DNA of 64,000 nt from assembly GCF_932294415.1 (NCBI RefSeq), contig NC_065542.1, positions 54,804,406 to 54,868,405 on the forward strand. The letters run 5' to 3'. The notes under the pieces are model-generated. The model searched no databases, had not been told where the DNA came from, and saw nothing but the letters and a program-made list of their open reading frames with translations. Origin of the DNA: Quercus robur (taxonomy: Eukaryota; Streptophyta; Magnoliopsida; Fagales; Fagaceae). Position numbers and translations under genes: made by a program. Positions 1 to 12,093 of the stretch are shown one piece after another. The stretch's first letter is position 1. Each line of letters begins with the position of its first letter.

Positions 1-402
1 TTGAAAATTCTAGCGTTTGAATTTGTTCTGAATTGGGGATTTTGTCTAATTGTGTTAAAATGATGAAATTGGCTTGTTAAATTGATTAATTTGGTCATTA
101 ATTTGTGATTTCTATCATGTGTGATGATCAATTCGTCAATATTTTTCAAATTGATCAAGTGGTTTTTCAAAATTTTGGGTTTTTGTGTTTATACCTCTAT
201 GTTCGAGCCAATTTTGTGAATTTGAACTTGTTGGACTTAAATGCACTACATTAGAACATGCATCATGTCATTTAACTTGTTTATGCATCATATAGATTTT
301 AATTCTATACTCTGTTTTTGTGCTAACTTACAGTCTGCCATTGGTTTTGTCTTTTTGTGTTTTTGTTTTTTCTCTCTGTGTGTTGGTCCTTACCCTAGCA
401 CC
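1..402 (+). mobile_element. Interior of LTR-type element upstream of its ORF
   Basis: AT-rich sequence with no convincing coding potential. An open frame continues upstream of the ORF from base 241, but residues 1-54 of that frame are hydrophobic and low in complexity, so I treat this stretch as a leader. It is probably interior sequence of the element whose end is the LTR at 2011-2841. Its left end lies outside the window. Confidence 0.4.
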
Positions 403-1476
403 ATGCCTAGGAAAACTAGAGCCTATAGGACCCCTTCCACTTCTTCTGAGTCTCCCTCTAGGGTTGAGGTGTTTTGGAATGATAAGTGTAGAGAAGCCTT
501 TGAGACCTTAAACAGTAAGTGTAAGATATGGGCTGAGCGGGCTGTTGTGTTAGATGAGCTTGATCCGGCCATTAGGGCCAATTTTAAGTCTAGAGGTTGG
601 TTGCCTCTCTTAGGGATAGATCATCCAACCCCAACCGCCCTAATTAGAGAGTTCTTCTCGAACCTCTCTTGCCACATCTATGATTCCAACATCTTTGTTA
701 GGAGTTGGATACGAGGTGTAGAGTTCACCATTACCCCTCGGGTAGTGACTGAGTCTCTTGGGGTGCCGGTTGTTCAGGAGCCTGTCTATCCCTATGATGA
801 GTCACCCTTATTAGATGTAGTCATGTCATACATCACTGGATCATCTATCCAGTGGGGTTCTAATCCTCGGATCACGTCCGTTGAGCTTACCGAGACTGCT
901 TACCTTTTCTTTAGGATAGCGTGTCATTCGTTGTGGCCCATTTCTCACTTCCACACCATCCCTCTAGAGAGATGTGTGTTTTTGTATGCTTTTGCTTCCT
1001 GTGCTTCGATCAGTTTTCCTCATTTGTTCCTTCGTTCTTTGAACGAGGTTCATAGGAGTTCTGCCGTTGGGCATGCACTTATTCATCCTATTTTTATTCA
1101 TAGGATTTTGCTTTTTCTAGGTCAAGATGGTTTTTCGTTTGGTGAGCCTGTACATGTTATTGCTCCCATAGGTGCCACTTTTCTTCGACAGAGGGCTGCT
1201 CACTTGAGAGTTGCTCCTTCCCGTCCTAGGGGTGCGTCATCTAATGCTGTTCCCCCTCCTCCCTCTTTTACAGGTACTGATGCTATTGAGACATCGGGTG
1301 CTGCTGCTGATGCTGATGTTCCACCACCGACTGCTTTGGATGATTTAGACATTTATCGTACGTTGGATCATGTCTTGACCATTCAAGCGGCTCATGGACA
1401 GATTTTGGTGGACGTGCTCGATGAGATCCGTGCTTTGCATGCAGAGTTAGCGCAGTTTAGACCACCTTCCTTTTGA
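403..1476 (+). CDS. Mobile-element protein with plant transposon-type domain
   Basis: A 357-residue open frame starting MPRKTRAYRTP. I chose this ATG because the 54 codons before it read as hydrophobic non-coding sequence. A polar Ser/Pro-rich start (residues 1-20) is followed by a globular part of about 240 residues with motifs such as RGWLPLLG, NIFVRSWIRG and VTESLGVP, then a Pro/Ala-rich linker and a C-terminal helix rich in Ala, Leu and Asp (about residues 310-355). The globular part resembles the 'putative plant transposon protein' domain that is common beside plant LTR retroelements. Its biochemical role is not known to me. The downstream tail carries repeated polypurine tracts and runs into the LTR at 2011, so this is element cargo or a gag-like protein and not a host gene. 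The frame is uninterrupted in this window. Confidence 0.6.
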   Translation: MPRKTRAYRTPSTSSESPSRVEVFWNDKCREAFETLNSKCKIWAERAVVLDELDPAIRANFKSRGWLPLLGIDHPTPTALIREFFSNLSCHIYDSNIFVRSWIRGVEFTITPRVVTESLGVPVVQEPVYPYDESPLLDVVMSYITGSSIQWGSNPRITSVELTETAYLFFRIACHSLWPISHFHTIPLERCVFLYAFASCASISFPHLFLRSLNEVHRSSAVGHALIHPIFIHRILLFLGQDGFSFGEPVHVIAPIGATFLRQRAAHLRVAPSRPRGASSNAVPPPPSFTGTDAIETSGAAADADVPPPTALDDLDIYRTLDHVLTIQAAHGQILVDVLDEIRALHAELAQFRPPSF

Positions 1477-2010
1477 TGATGGAGATTTTGTTTGCCCTTT
1501 GGCATTCTGTCACAAAAAGGGGGAGTACTTTGTAGAGTTTTGCTTTCAGGGGGAGTATATGTTTTTGGTTGGAGCTTGTGGAGTTTAGATTGTATCTAGG
1601 TGCTTCACTTTGTACTTTACATTTTTTAGCTCTTGCCATATTTTTGATGGGATATTCACGTTAGGGGGAGTATTATGTTTTATTGGTACTTTATATGTTT
1701 CTTGTTTCAAACTGTTTATTGATTTATATTTATAAGTTATTCATTGATATATGTCTTTATTGTGTGTTGTTTGAAATCAAGAAGTTAATTTGTTTACTTG
1801 TATTGTTTCCACACATACGATTATGCATTTTGTTTAGTGTTTCAGGAAATATACAGGTTGATTCAATTGAGCTGCTGTTTACACTTGCAACTGATGGATA
1901 GTAGCTAAGATTGAATTTGTTTTATGAGCATTATTTTTGTAAAGGGCTTTATATTTTGTAAACTTTGAGTTTCTAGTTGTGATTTGTCACGGATTGCCAA
2001 AGGGGGAGTT
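1477..2010 (+). mobile_element. Element 3' tail with repeated polypurine tracts
   Basis: Non-coding tail between the ORF and the LTR. The purine motif AGGGGGAGT recurs at about 1528, 1549, 1661 and 2001, and the last copy directly precedes the LTR start TGTTAGG. The segment aligns closely with 12240-12705, including a shared GTCACGGATTGCCAAAG just before each LTR. The last tract is the expected plus-strand primer site; the upstream ones may be extra, internal tracts. Confidence 0.55.
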
Positions 2011-2841
2011 TGTTAGGTTCTAAAGACTTAGGATTTATGTATTTAGAACTCTAATTTGTATTGTTGGCAAACCATGATCAAAACAATGTGTTTAGAAGTG
2101 TTTTAGTCTAGCTCAAAGTTGTGCATTTATGTAAAGTTGGAATCGAGTTAAAGCAGGAAAGTATTGTGCCTTTCGGCCTGGCTCGATTGATCGAAGCCCG
2201 AGCAGAATGATTTTCTGTAGTTTTTTCCAACTCAACCCTAAGTGTTTTAAAATGTTTTTAGGGTTTCTTATTTGTCCTAAGTATAAAAGGCAAACCCTAG
2301 CCACGTTTTAGTGTTGCTCATAATTGCGGTTTGTGTAAATCTCTTGTGAGATCTAGAGAAGTTTTCCTTTACACAAACTTAGGGTTTTCAAGGAGAAGAT
2401 TTATCTACACCTTGATGATCAATTTAATTGCTGCCATTGAAGCTTAAAGAAAACACAAGCGGGTGTGCTTGTATCTGGTGGTGAATCCAAGAAAGAAGGA
2501 GTCCATGGATTCAGAGCTTGCACGTGGTTGTGTCAGTAAGTTCTACTGGTTGGTAGCAATAAGAAGTTGAGCGTGGGGGCTTGTAAGTCTTATTGTATGA
2601 ACTTCGATTCTTTCAAGATAGTGGATTCAAGTTTACCTTGACGACAGCTAGGTCAAATCCTCCCCAGGTTTTACTGGTTTGTTTTCCTAGGTGATCATAT
2701 CTTGTATTATTTATTTTCTGCTGCTTTGCTTGATTTGATCTTTATTATTGTGATAACCTAGACTTGTGAAATTGGACTAAGTAACAACTTGACTAAATTA
2801 TCTAGGTTAAATCAATTGTTTAAGGGGTCTAAAAACCATCA
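2011..2841 (+). mobile_element. LTR A of an unclassified LTR retroelement
   Basis: An 831-bp segment starting TGTTAGGTTCTAA, just after a polypurine tract, and ending CCATCA. It aligns over its whole length with 12706-13621 but at only about 70 percent by eye, so the two are relatives and not the twin LTRs of one insertion. A TATA-like box (AAGTATAAAAGG) lies near 2278. Because interior sequence lies on its left, it acts as the 3' LTR of an element extending out of the window. An old fossil. Confidence 0.6.
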
Positions 2842-4321
2842 AATTTTTTTAAAACCAAAAAGATTTTTGTGTTTTGGATTTCACATCTTGGATTTATAAT
2901 CAACGATTGGCCATATTATTTTTACATAACAAGTTTATGTACCTTGTTTAGCTTGGATGAGCTTATTTTATTGCACTTTACTAGTTTGAACTTTTTAGTG
3001 CATGTTGTGTGGGAAGATGTTTATAGTTTTTGATAACTTTGTCTTGATCTTGATCTTGAAGTCACATGCCTTTGATTGTTGGACTTGAACTTATTGAGAA
3101 AGGCATAAATAATCATCTCACCACTGTTTACTAGTCAATCATGAACACCTTAGTGCATATCATAAGATTTTGTGCTCGAGAAAGTGTAGCACATGCACAA
3201 AAAGAACATAAGGTGTAGCCTCGGTTTAATTGCTAAAATTGGTGTGTACATTATTGGGCTATAATAAATTCAATCAATTAAAATTGGTCTGTACATTTTG
3301 AGGCAATTCAAGAAACTTACATGATTGCAAGCTTGTTTTTTAGGAGATGTGAGAGTTATATGATGTAACTCTTTAGGTGATAGTCTCTTTCAAATTTATG
3401 TGATGAATTTTATAGAAATTGTGTTTGATTACTATTCACATATCACCTCACATGTATCTCATGCTATTGCCAGTTGCACACACTACACAAGTTATTTTTT
3501 GCTAAACTTGGTACATGATATTGTGTGTGATTTTTTTTTTTTTTTGTTTTGGCCATCCAAGATTATATGTTCCTTGATTTTGATGCAAAATGTGTCAAGT
3601 TGATTCAAAAATGTGTTTTAGGAAGATCTGGGTTGAATTCATGTGTTTTTGGAAAACTTTTAAACTCATACTCATGCATTTCATTCATGAAATATAGTGT
3701 TTTGAGTTGTTTCTGCATTAACTTGCTCTGTTTTTCAAAAAATTTACTTTTCCAGAATTTCAATCAATCGAAGCTATTTCTCGACCAATCAAAATTGCGT
3801 TAAAAATTTTGGATTGAATCTACCTAGCTCGATTGGTATTCGATCAATGCTCGACCGATCGAAACTAAAAACTTTTCAATTTCTAAGTTTTTGACCAATC
3901 TATTTTTTGCATCATTTGTGTTTAGGATTCACATGCATTACATTGTTTTTTGTATCCATCTTGCAGTTTTGCAATCATATCTTCCATTGATTCACACATA
4001 ACATGCATACACTTTGCTAAATTGGGTACTCAACTTGATTTAAAAATTGATTGATTAATTTTTGAGTTATGTACTTTCTAGTATATGCTATTTTTTATGT
4101 GTGAACTGATGAAAATATTTTTCTTAAGAGATATGACAGAGAATCAATTTGCAAATATTTTCTCTACTCATGCAACTGTTTATGGGTCACATAGTGTCAA
4201 GTTTGCATTTATTGAAAGAGAGAATATTTTTTCTTCATGTGTATCCTCAACTTATTTTTTTTAAGTTAGGTTTGTGTTTTTTCCCCACCTCCTATATTTT
4301 CCCTAAAACTATTTTCCCAAC
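2842..4321. mobile_element. Non-coding element interior or flank between LTR A and the nested Gypsy
   Basis: AT-rich, no gene. It contains motifs of the CGATTGGT / CGACCGATCGAAAC type (about 3770-3870), which also occur in LTR B, so it probably belongs to the same element family. The nested Gypsy element is inserted at its right edge (target bases 4322-4326), and the matching right flank resumes at 12,094. I cannot assign it a finer structure. Confidence 0.35.
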
Positions 4322-4326
4322 ACTTG

Positions 4327-5787
4327 TGTTTTGAAATTTTAAAATACTCGCAAGTGTACGAACCGTACCGAAGTATAGTTGGACAAAAATGAGGTCGAAC
4401 CCACAGGGACTTGTATGAATGTGGGAAAATTAATTAAACCTTAACCAAATCAATCTTAATCTAGTTTAATAAAAATTGGTTTTTTTTTTTTTTGTAATTA
4501 AATATACTAAACAAATAATAAAATTAAGCAAATAATTAAACTAAGCAAAAGATATAAAGCAATAAAAAGATGTAAACAATCAAGATAAAGGAATTAAGGT
4601 TTTGGAATCCGCCTTGTAAATCATATCAGCATATATTTATGATCATTAATTTTTTCCAACCACTGCATGATAATCTAGAAATCAATCTTGCTATCATGGG
4701 AAATATCATCATTAAAATCCTTATTTTAAAAATCAAAAGCATGTTCTTCTTTGCTTCTTAAGTATAAAATCAAATCATCAATTGTATCTGTAGCCAAACA
4801 AATCACAAAATATATCCAATTCTAAAAATCAATTCATAAATTGTATCCATTGACACACAAATCACAAGTGATATCCAATTTTATAATCAAGAATTAATGA
4901 ACCAAGCATTCAATTAATTAAGACAAATCCTAAATCATAAGAAAAACATGATTGAACTCATTTCTAGAATCTCATCTTAGTCAATTGATATGAAGCAAGA
5001 ACAATTTAAATCATTAAAGAACAACTATTGTGGGAAAAATCAAATCACATAAATATTATTGATAATCCTTAACAAGGTTTCATCCTCAACCCTAATTATA
5101 AATTTAGCTACTCATAGTAATTGAAAGAAAACACAAAAATAAAATACTAAACATTAAACTAGACAAATAAAATAAAAATAACTGTCATGGAAGAAAACCA
5201 AAGAAGTAGCCGTAGTCTCTATACATTCAGCCCTCAACCCTAGCACTAGCCTTCGCCTCGCTGAATTTTGCCCTAAAGAGCCCTTAAATAGGTCAAGGAA
5301 TCTTATTACAAGTTGAATTCTTGTTTGGAGAAAATCCCAAATTTTTAGGCTTCAATTAACCGACTATTTTGGCCCATTTAACTTCAGAATTTGGACTTTT
5401 GGTAAACTACAAATTTGTAGCCCTTTAAGTTATCATTCCAGCCCAACTTGAACCATCTCGATTGGACATCTGAATCGAAATTTATGCCAAAAATACTAAA
5501 TAATGTGCAGTCTGGAATCCTAATCCGAATTGGACTTGGATTTGGTGCAAATTTCCTTTGATTCCTTACTCCAATTGGACTTAAATTTAATTGGGTTGGT
5601 GTTTTCTTGAATTCATGCTTGGCTGAATGTAAGTTGGCTTATTCAATTGGCCTAGCCCCACTTTGCATGTAAAGCCCTTGTTACCTACAACACAAAGATA
5701 TTATATAATCAGTCACAAAATAACATAAAAGTAAGGCTAAATATGTAGATATGTGAGTACTTTATTGTATATATTTCATGCACATCA
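4327..5787 (-). repeat. Left (3') LTR of the Athila-like element
   Basis: 1461 bp, starting TGTTTTGAAATTTTAAAATAC and ending GCACATCA on the plus strand. It is co-linear with 10627-12088 along its whole length. A purine-rich stretch on the minus strand just inside it (5788-5800, TTTAGGGG on that strand) is the likely polypurine tract. Confidence 0.85.
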
Positions 5788-7298
5788 AATACCCCTAAAC
5801 CTACATTTTGCTAGTCCTCGAGCAAAACAGATAAAGAGTAAAACAAAACAAAGAAATTAAAAACAAAGAAAAAGGAAATCCTAACTAATCCACTTTCGCT
5901 GGAATTTTTGATTGCATTTAGCGTATGCAACAAGCCTTTAAACCCCTAGCTTACACTAGTGGACGAGTTGTAGTCTCGTGAGGGTTTGCAGGGAATATAC
6001 CCACAAAATTCTAAGAATGAATTCTAAAATAAATAAAACAAAGAAAATCCAACATTTTTTTTTTCAATTGCGTTTTGCAAAGAGGATTAGTTCAAGTTCA
6101 AAAACACTACAAATGCAAAAGAAATTTCTCATGCCATCAAAACTCATTGTGAGTGAAAAGTGGTAGCCAACCAAAACATACTCTTAGTTTTAGAATAAAC
6201 TTGACTCGAATCTCTATTTGAAAGTATGTTTCAACTCAAATCTTTCCGGTGTTATCACTCAACAATTGAAATTACTCTGAAATGGGGTGTAACACTCTCA
6301 ACAATATATGTGAGCGGAATAATGTAAACAAAATCAAACACCTCACATATAAATCACATGAAAAATGCTTAATCAAGAAAGAACAAGTAGCCTCATGAAA
6401 GGATGCCAAAAATATTCATACCACACCTTTTTCTTCTTAGTCATATCAATATCTGAACTACACAATCTTCAAGATCAAATAAGGACTTTATTAGGACGTA
6501 ATGTAAGGTAAAAGCAAAGGGAATGAAATAAAAATGGGTGAAGGTAAATAATAAGAAGTGTTTTCAAGATTTGTCGGAATGTCAGCTCTTTTTGGAATTT
6601 CCATTCAACAATTTTTTTTTTTTTTAACTCTTCTTCTTCAAAGCAGTACTCCTTCCTTACATTTCACTTCTCAAAATTTGATGAGAAATTTTCTTCTTTT
6701 TGACACTTTTCTTTTTTTGTTTTTTGAATTTTTTTTCTTCTTTGAATTCTCACACAAACCACCACATTGAAACAAACTGATCAAATTCCATCTTGAAACA
6801 CTATGGATAAGGGATTTAAGAAAGAAATGCTAATTAAAAGGCTCAACGGGGTGACTAGCGATAATGTATCAAAAAAGAAAAATACATATATGGCTCAAAG
6901 TAGACAAAAATGGCCTAATCTCATCTCTCAAAAACTAGTATAGTTCATTCAACATCAATGACTTCAAAAGATTCAAGTGTGGCATAAAATCATTTTTTTT
7001 TCTTGGCCAAAAGAAAGAACAATGAGACTACAATAAGGGAAACATGTTACGTACTTCCAAATGAACTTCAAGATTAGAAACAATAAATAACCCTCCAAAA
7101 ATAATGATTGGCTCAAAACTCACAGGGGTTATAGTCTCCACATTGTTATCATCAAGATTTTCTAATCATTTTCATCCTTCAACAAGTTGTGTTTGAGTGG
7201 CTACGTGCATGTGCAATGAATTGAGCATGAAAGCAATGAAATTCTTTAAGCAAGAGTAGTATAATGGACTCACAACATAAACCACAAGCTAGGCAAAA

Positions 7299-7331
<33 letters not shown>

Positions 7332-7683
7332 CATCTAAACAAAACAAAACCAAAAGATAGAAATCTATATAAATCCCCCCCAAACCTAAACCAAACATTG
7401 TCCTCAATGTTAAAAATGATACTCTCAAATATATGTCTTGAATGAAAAGAGAGCAAAATATGAATATGCAACATGAGAAAATCAAGTAGGAAAAGTAAGG
7501 TAAGGAGAAAGAGGAGACGTACCTTGATCAAGCTAATTGTTATAAATTTTAATTTCTGTCAAATATCAGCTAGAACAAAAGAAAATAAAATGAAACAAGA
7601 AAATAAACACAAAGATTAATCTAAAATCAGAAAATAAACAAGAAATTTTTTTTTTTTTTTTTTTGCAAAAAGATTTAACACAA
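5788..7683. other. Non-coding interior of the Athila-like element
   Basis: AT-rich, with poly-T runs (for example 6610-6625, 7300-7327 and 7645-7664) and no frame resembling RT, RNase H, integrase or envelope. It occupies the place where the rest of pol would be expected, so the element is non-autonomous in its present form. Confidence 0.5.
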
Positions 7684-8634
7684 CTAGAGATCAATCTTGA
7701 TAAACAGGACCATCCAAACCTTAGCAACACCATGGAGATAAATAATGCATATTATGAATGGACTAGTCCAATGATATTGTAACTTACCTAGGTCAAAAAC
7801 ATGTTGAGAAGCTTTTGTAGTGTCTTCCAAGTGAATTCTTTGCATAACCACAGAAGCACTACTACCCTTAATATCAGCAATTCTCCAACCTATAGCTTCC
7901 TTATGCTCTTGAAGTATACTTATCAATTGGTGTTCCCAAAAGTCATCCAACTTTAGTGGTTCTACAATAGATGGGAATGGGGATGAAGAAGGTGGGAAAC
8001 AGACCACTTTTGGCTGCTAGCTATCAATACTTAAGAGAGGAACAGAATCCAACAATGCATTGACCTCCTCAATTGATTTTTCAATATCCAAATTGCAATC
8101 AAAACGGGTTAAGCAAGCATTTAGGGGATCCTCACAACTTGATTGTAGGAAAGTATCATGGACTAGGCTCCCAATCATGTTAACCTCACATATATCCTCA
8201 TTGTCTAGTACTTGCTTGCTTATGTCAAAAATATTAAGCTCAACAGTCATATTCCCAAAAGAAATCTTCATCACACCACTCCGAAAATTGATCAAAACAT
8301 TGAATGTGGCTAAGAAAGGGCAACCCAAAATGACATGGATTTGTGTACTGTCATTTAGAGTAGGTTCAGTGTCTAACCCAACAAAATCAACAGGAAAATA
8401 GAATGCATCCACCTTAATCAGCACATCCTCAACAATACCTCTAGGGATTTTCACAAACCTATCAGCTAATTGAAGTGTCATGGTTGTTGGTTTTAACTCC
8501 CCCATACCAAGCTGTAAGTATACTGAATACGGTATTAGGTTCACACTTACCCCCAAATCTAGCAAAGCTCGCTTAATGAGACGATCCCCAATCTTGCATG
8601 AAATTGTAGGAGATCCAGGGTCTTTACATTTCAA
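7684..8634 (-). pseudogene. Retropepsin-like protease region of the Athila-like element
   Basis: Minus-strand coding similarity. 8634-8017 reads like the aspartic-protease domain of Gypsy elements (CKIGDRLIKRALLDLG near the N-terminus, then VILGCPFLAT, the usual second hydrophobic-Gly motif). 8007-7684 continues with the spacer that precedes reverse transcriptase in Athila-like pol (EHKEAIGWRIADIKG). Part of a broken fossil element; no host function is expected. Confidence 0.65.
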
Positions 8635-8843
8635 TGGATATTTATTCTAAATGATTGAACTAACTTGCTCTATCAAAAATGCCTTTTTAGGGACATTTGT
8701 CTTTCTCTTCATTGTCACAAGATCTTTTAGAAACTTAGCATAAGTAGGAACTTGCTGAATTGCATCAAGAAATGGAATATTAATTTGCACTTGCTTAAAA
8801 ACCTCTAAAATATCTCCAAATTGTGCACTTTTCTGAAGACTGA

Positions 8844-10495
8844 TTAAATTTTGAGGGAATAGAGCTTTAGGAACAAACCTCCTATCAAAGGGAGACTAAG
8901 ATCCTGAATCGGAATTGAGGTTGAGTTGCCCTTCTTTTCTCTATGATCATCCTGTGAACTATGAGTTCCCTTTTCCTTTAACACAATATTTTCATCATCC
9001 TCCACTTCTGGCATTTTCACTTGATTATCAACTTGCTTACCAGACCTAAGGGTAGTAATAGACTGAACAGATTTATGTGCATGAGTAAAACTAGAAGAAC
9101 CATTAATTGCATACTGCCCTTTTGGGTTAGGTATAGGTTGACTAGGAAACTTTCCTTTTTCCCTCTCTCCAACTTGGGTTGCTAACTGGCCAACTTGATT
9201 TTCCAACTTTGAAATAGCTTGAGTATTCAAATAGGTGGAACTTTTCATCTCTTGAATGGCTTGGCTAGTTGATTGCATGAAAGTTTTGAGAGACTCCTCC
9301 AAAGATGGTTGTTGTCTTAGTGGTGCCATAAACTGAGGAGTTGATTGAGGAATGGGAGGAAATGCTTGAGTAGGTGGACGAAATTGACTTTGTTGATGCA
9401 CTTGTTTTCCACCTATATTTATGGGGGAATGGTTCTGCCTCCAAGAGAGATTAGGATGATTTTGCCAATTTGGATTGTATGTCTCCGAAAATGGACTAGC
9501 AAGCGGTTTTCCATAATTATTTAGTGCATTTGCTTGCTTAGTATAAAAATCAAGGTAACCAGCTATGGAGGGACACATTTGTGTTGTATGCATAGGACTT
9601 GCACAAATAGAGCATGTTTAGCTTTGAACTTTATTGACAGAATTCACCCTCTACCTAAAGCTAAAGCTTCAACCTTATGAGTGAGATTTTCCAACCTAGC
9701 TTTTATATCTAAATCTTCACTGACTTCATACAATCCTCCTTTCTTAATTGTAGGGGCAGATCTCTCTCTACGATTGGAAAAATCCCATTGTTGTGAGCTT
9801 TCTGATAGATTCTCAAGAAATTTGTATGCCTCATCATCCCTAAGACTCAAAAATCCACCACCATTCATGGACTCAATCATGTTACGATTTGTTTGAGTCA
9901 AACCATTATAAAAATATTGTACTAGTCTCCATGTTTCAAAACCATGATGAGGACACTTTAAGATCAAGTCCTTAAATCTCTCCCAACTCTCATAAAATTT
10001 CTCTTATTCATCCTGATAAAAATCTGCAATTTCTCTCCTCAAAGCATTGGTCTTGGCCATTGGGAAAAATTTAAAGAGGAATTTTGTGACCAACAGTTCC
10101 CATGAAGTGATAGATCCAGGTGACAAAGAATTAAGCCATGCTTTTGCCTTATCCTTCAAGGAAAAAGGGAATAAACGCAAACGAACAGAGTCATCAGTGA
10201 AATTCTGAAACTTACAAGTAGCACAAATCTCAAGAAAATCCTTCACATGCATATAAGGATCTTCTCTATCCAATCCATGAAAAGTAGGAAGAAGGTGGAT
10301 TATCTATGGCTTCAACTCAAAATGTGCAGCAGTGGTTGAAGGCAATACTATGCAAGATGGAGGGTAGGTGGTTATGGGTGAGAACAACTCCCTAAGAGTT
10401 TTTGAATCATCTCCTATTTCTCCCATTGTGGATGAATAATCAAAACTAACAAGACGATTTTCTTTATCACGTATCCAAGTGCTCATACACCACAA
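8844..10495 (-). pseudogene. Gag region of the Athila-like element
   Basis: Minus-strand segments read as a Gypsy gag. 10273-10004 holds the retrotransposon gag core (MHVKDFLEICATCKF, LKDKAKAWLNSL, SWELLVTKFL). 9967-9644 continues it (FETWRLVQYFYNGL). 9593-8844 is a Gln/Pro-rich C-terminal part with NPNWQNHPNLSWRQN and LENQVGQLATQVGEREKGK, phrases typical of Athila-type gag. 10495-10304 may be the N-terminus. It is broken across several frames, as in other decayed copies. Confidence 0.7.
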
Positions 10496-10602
10496 AGAAA
10501 TAAAAATATTTTTTTGTTTTTTTTTTTAAAAAGAAATAAATTTTAACTACAACTAGTAGAAGGAAAAAATCAATTAGGACTTAATTTATTTTCCTAACCA
10601 AG

Positions 10603-10620
10603 TCCCTGGCAGCGGCGCCA
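10603..10620 (-). other. Primer-binding site, tRNA-Asp type
   Basis: On the minus strand it reads TGGCGCCGCTGCCAGGGA, six bases inside the 5' LTR. This matches the complement of the 3' end of plant tRNA-Asp (…CCCCGGCAACGGCGCCA) with few differences and fixes the orientation of the element. A tRNA-Asp primer is usual for Athila-like Gypsy elements. Confidence 0.75.
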
Positions 10621-10626
10621 AAAACT

Positions 10627-12088
10627 TGTTGTGAAATTTTAAAATACTTGCAAGTGTACGAACCGTACCGAAGTATAGTTGGACAAGAATGAGGTTGAAC
10701 CCACAGGGACTTGTATGAACGTGGGAAAATTAATTAAACCTTAACGAAATTAATCCTAATCTAGTTTAATAAAAATTGGTGTTTTTTTTTTTTTTGAATT
10801 AAATATACTAAAAAAATAATAAAATTAAGCAAATAATTAAACTAAGCAAAAGATATAAAGCAATAAAAAGATGTAAAAAATCAAGAGAAAAGAATTAAGG
10901 TTTTAGAATCCGCCTTGTAAATCATATCAGCATATATTTATGATCATTAATTTTTCCCAACCACCGCATGATAATCTAGAAATCAATCTTGCTATCATGG
11001 AAAATATCATCATTAAAATCCTTATTTTAAAAATCAAAAGCATGTTCTACTTCGCATCTTAAGTATAAAATCAAATCATCAATTGTATCCGTAGCCAAAC
11101 AAATCACAAGATATATCCAATTCTAAAAATCAAATCATAAATTGTATCCATTGATAGACAAATCACAAGTGATATCCAATTTTATAATCAAGAATTAATA
11201 AATCAAACATTCAATTAATTAAGACAAATCCTAAATCATGAGAAAAACATGATTAAACTCATATCTAGAATCTCATCTTAGTCAATTGATATGAAGCAAG
11301 AACAATTTAAATCATTAAAGAACAACTATTGTGGGAAAAATCAAATCACATAAATATTATTGATAATCCTTAACAAGGTTTTATTCTCAACCCTAATTAT
11401 AAATTTAGCTACTCATAGTAATTGAAAGAAAACACAAAAATAAAATACTAAACATTAAACTAGACAAATAATATAAAACTAACTGTCATGGAAGAAAACC
11501 AAAAAAGTAGCTACACTCTCTATACATTCAGCCCTCCGCCCTAGCACTAGCCTCCGCCTCCCTGAATTTTGCCCTAAAGAGCCCTTAAATAGGTCAAGGA
11601 ATCCTATTACAAGTTGAATTCTCGTTTGGAGAAAATCCCAGATTTTTAGGCTTCCATTTACCGACTATTTTGGCCCATTTAACTTCAGAATTTGGACTTT
11701 TGGTAAACTACAAAGTTGTATCCCTTTAAGTTATCGTTCCAGCCCAACTTGAATAATCTCGATCGGATATCTGAGCCAAAAGTTATGCTAAAACTACTAA
11801 CTGATATACAGTCTGGAATCCTAATCCGAATTGAACTTGGATTTGGTGTAAATTTCCTTTGATTCCTTACTCCAATTGGACTTAAATTTAATTGGGTTGG
11901 TCTTTTCTTGAATTCATGCCTGGCTGAATGTAAGTTGGCTTGATTCAATTGGCCTAGCCCCACTTTGCATGTAAAGCCCTTGTTACCTGCAACACAAAGA
12001 TATTGTATAATCAGTCACAAATAACATAAAAGTAAGGCTAAATATGTAGATATGTGAGTACTTTATTGTATATATTTCATGCACATCA
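10627..12088 (-). repeat. Right (5') LTR of the Athila-like element
   Basis: 1462 bp, the co-linear partner of 4327-5787. It starts TGTTGTGAAATTTT and ends TGCACATCA, and is followed at once by the target duplication ACTTG. Confidence 0.85.
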
Positions 12089-12093
12089 ACTTG

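Larger units (their letters stand above)
4327..12088 (-). mobile_element. Athila-like Gypsy LTR retrotransposon, nested, full-length ends
   Basis: A 7.76-kb element on the minus strand with LTRs at 4327-5787 and 10627-12088 and an exact 5-bp target duplication ACTTG at 4322-4326 and 12089-12093. A primer-binding site complementary to a tRNA-Asp 3' end lies just inside the right (5') LTR. Visible parts in minus-strand order are gag (10495-8844), retropepsin-like protease (8634-8017) and a short stretch resembling the start of the pol linker and RT (8007-7684). I see no complete RT, RNase H or integrase; 5788-7683 looks non-coding. The coding region is broken, with roughly five or more interruptions. 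The LTRs differ by about 5 percent over the first 300 bp by eye, so the insertion is a few to about ten million years old depending on the rate used. It sits inside older LTR-element sequence. Confidence 0.85.

Noticed and set aside
7270-7531. Minus-strand frames with a Lys run
   Set aside because: Compositional, from a T run inside the non-coding part of the Athila-like element.
9681-9896. A plus-strand open frame across the gag region
   Set aside because: It is the antisense shadow of the Athila-like gag, which has the recognisable domain.
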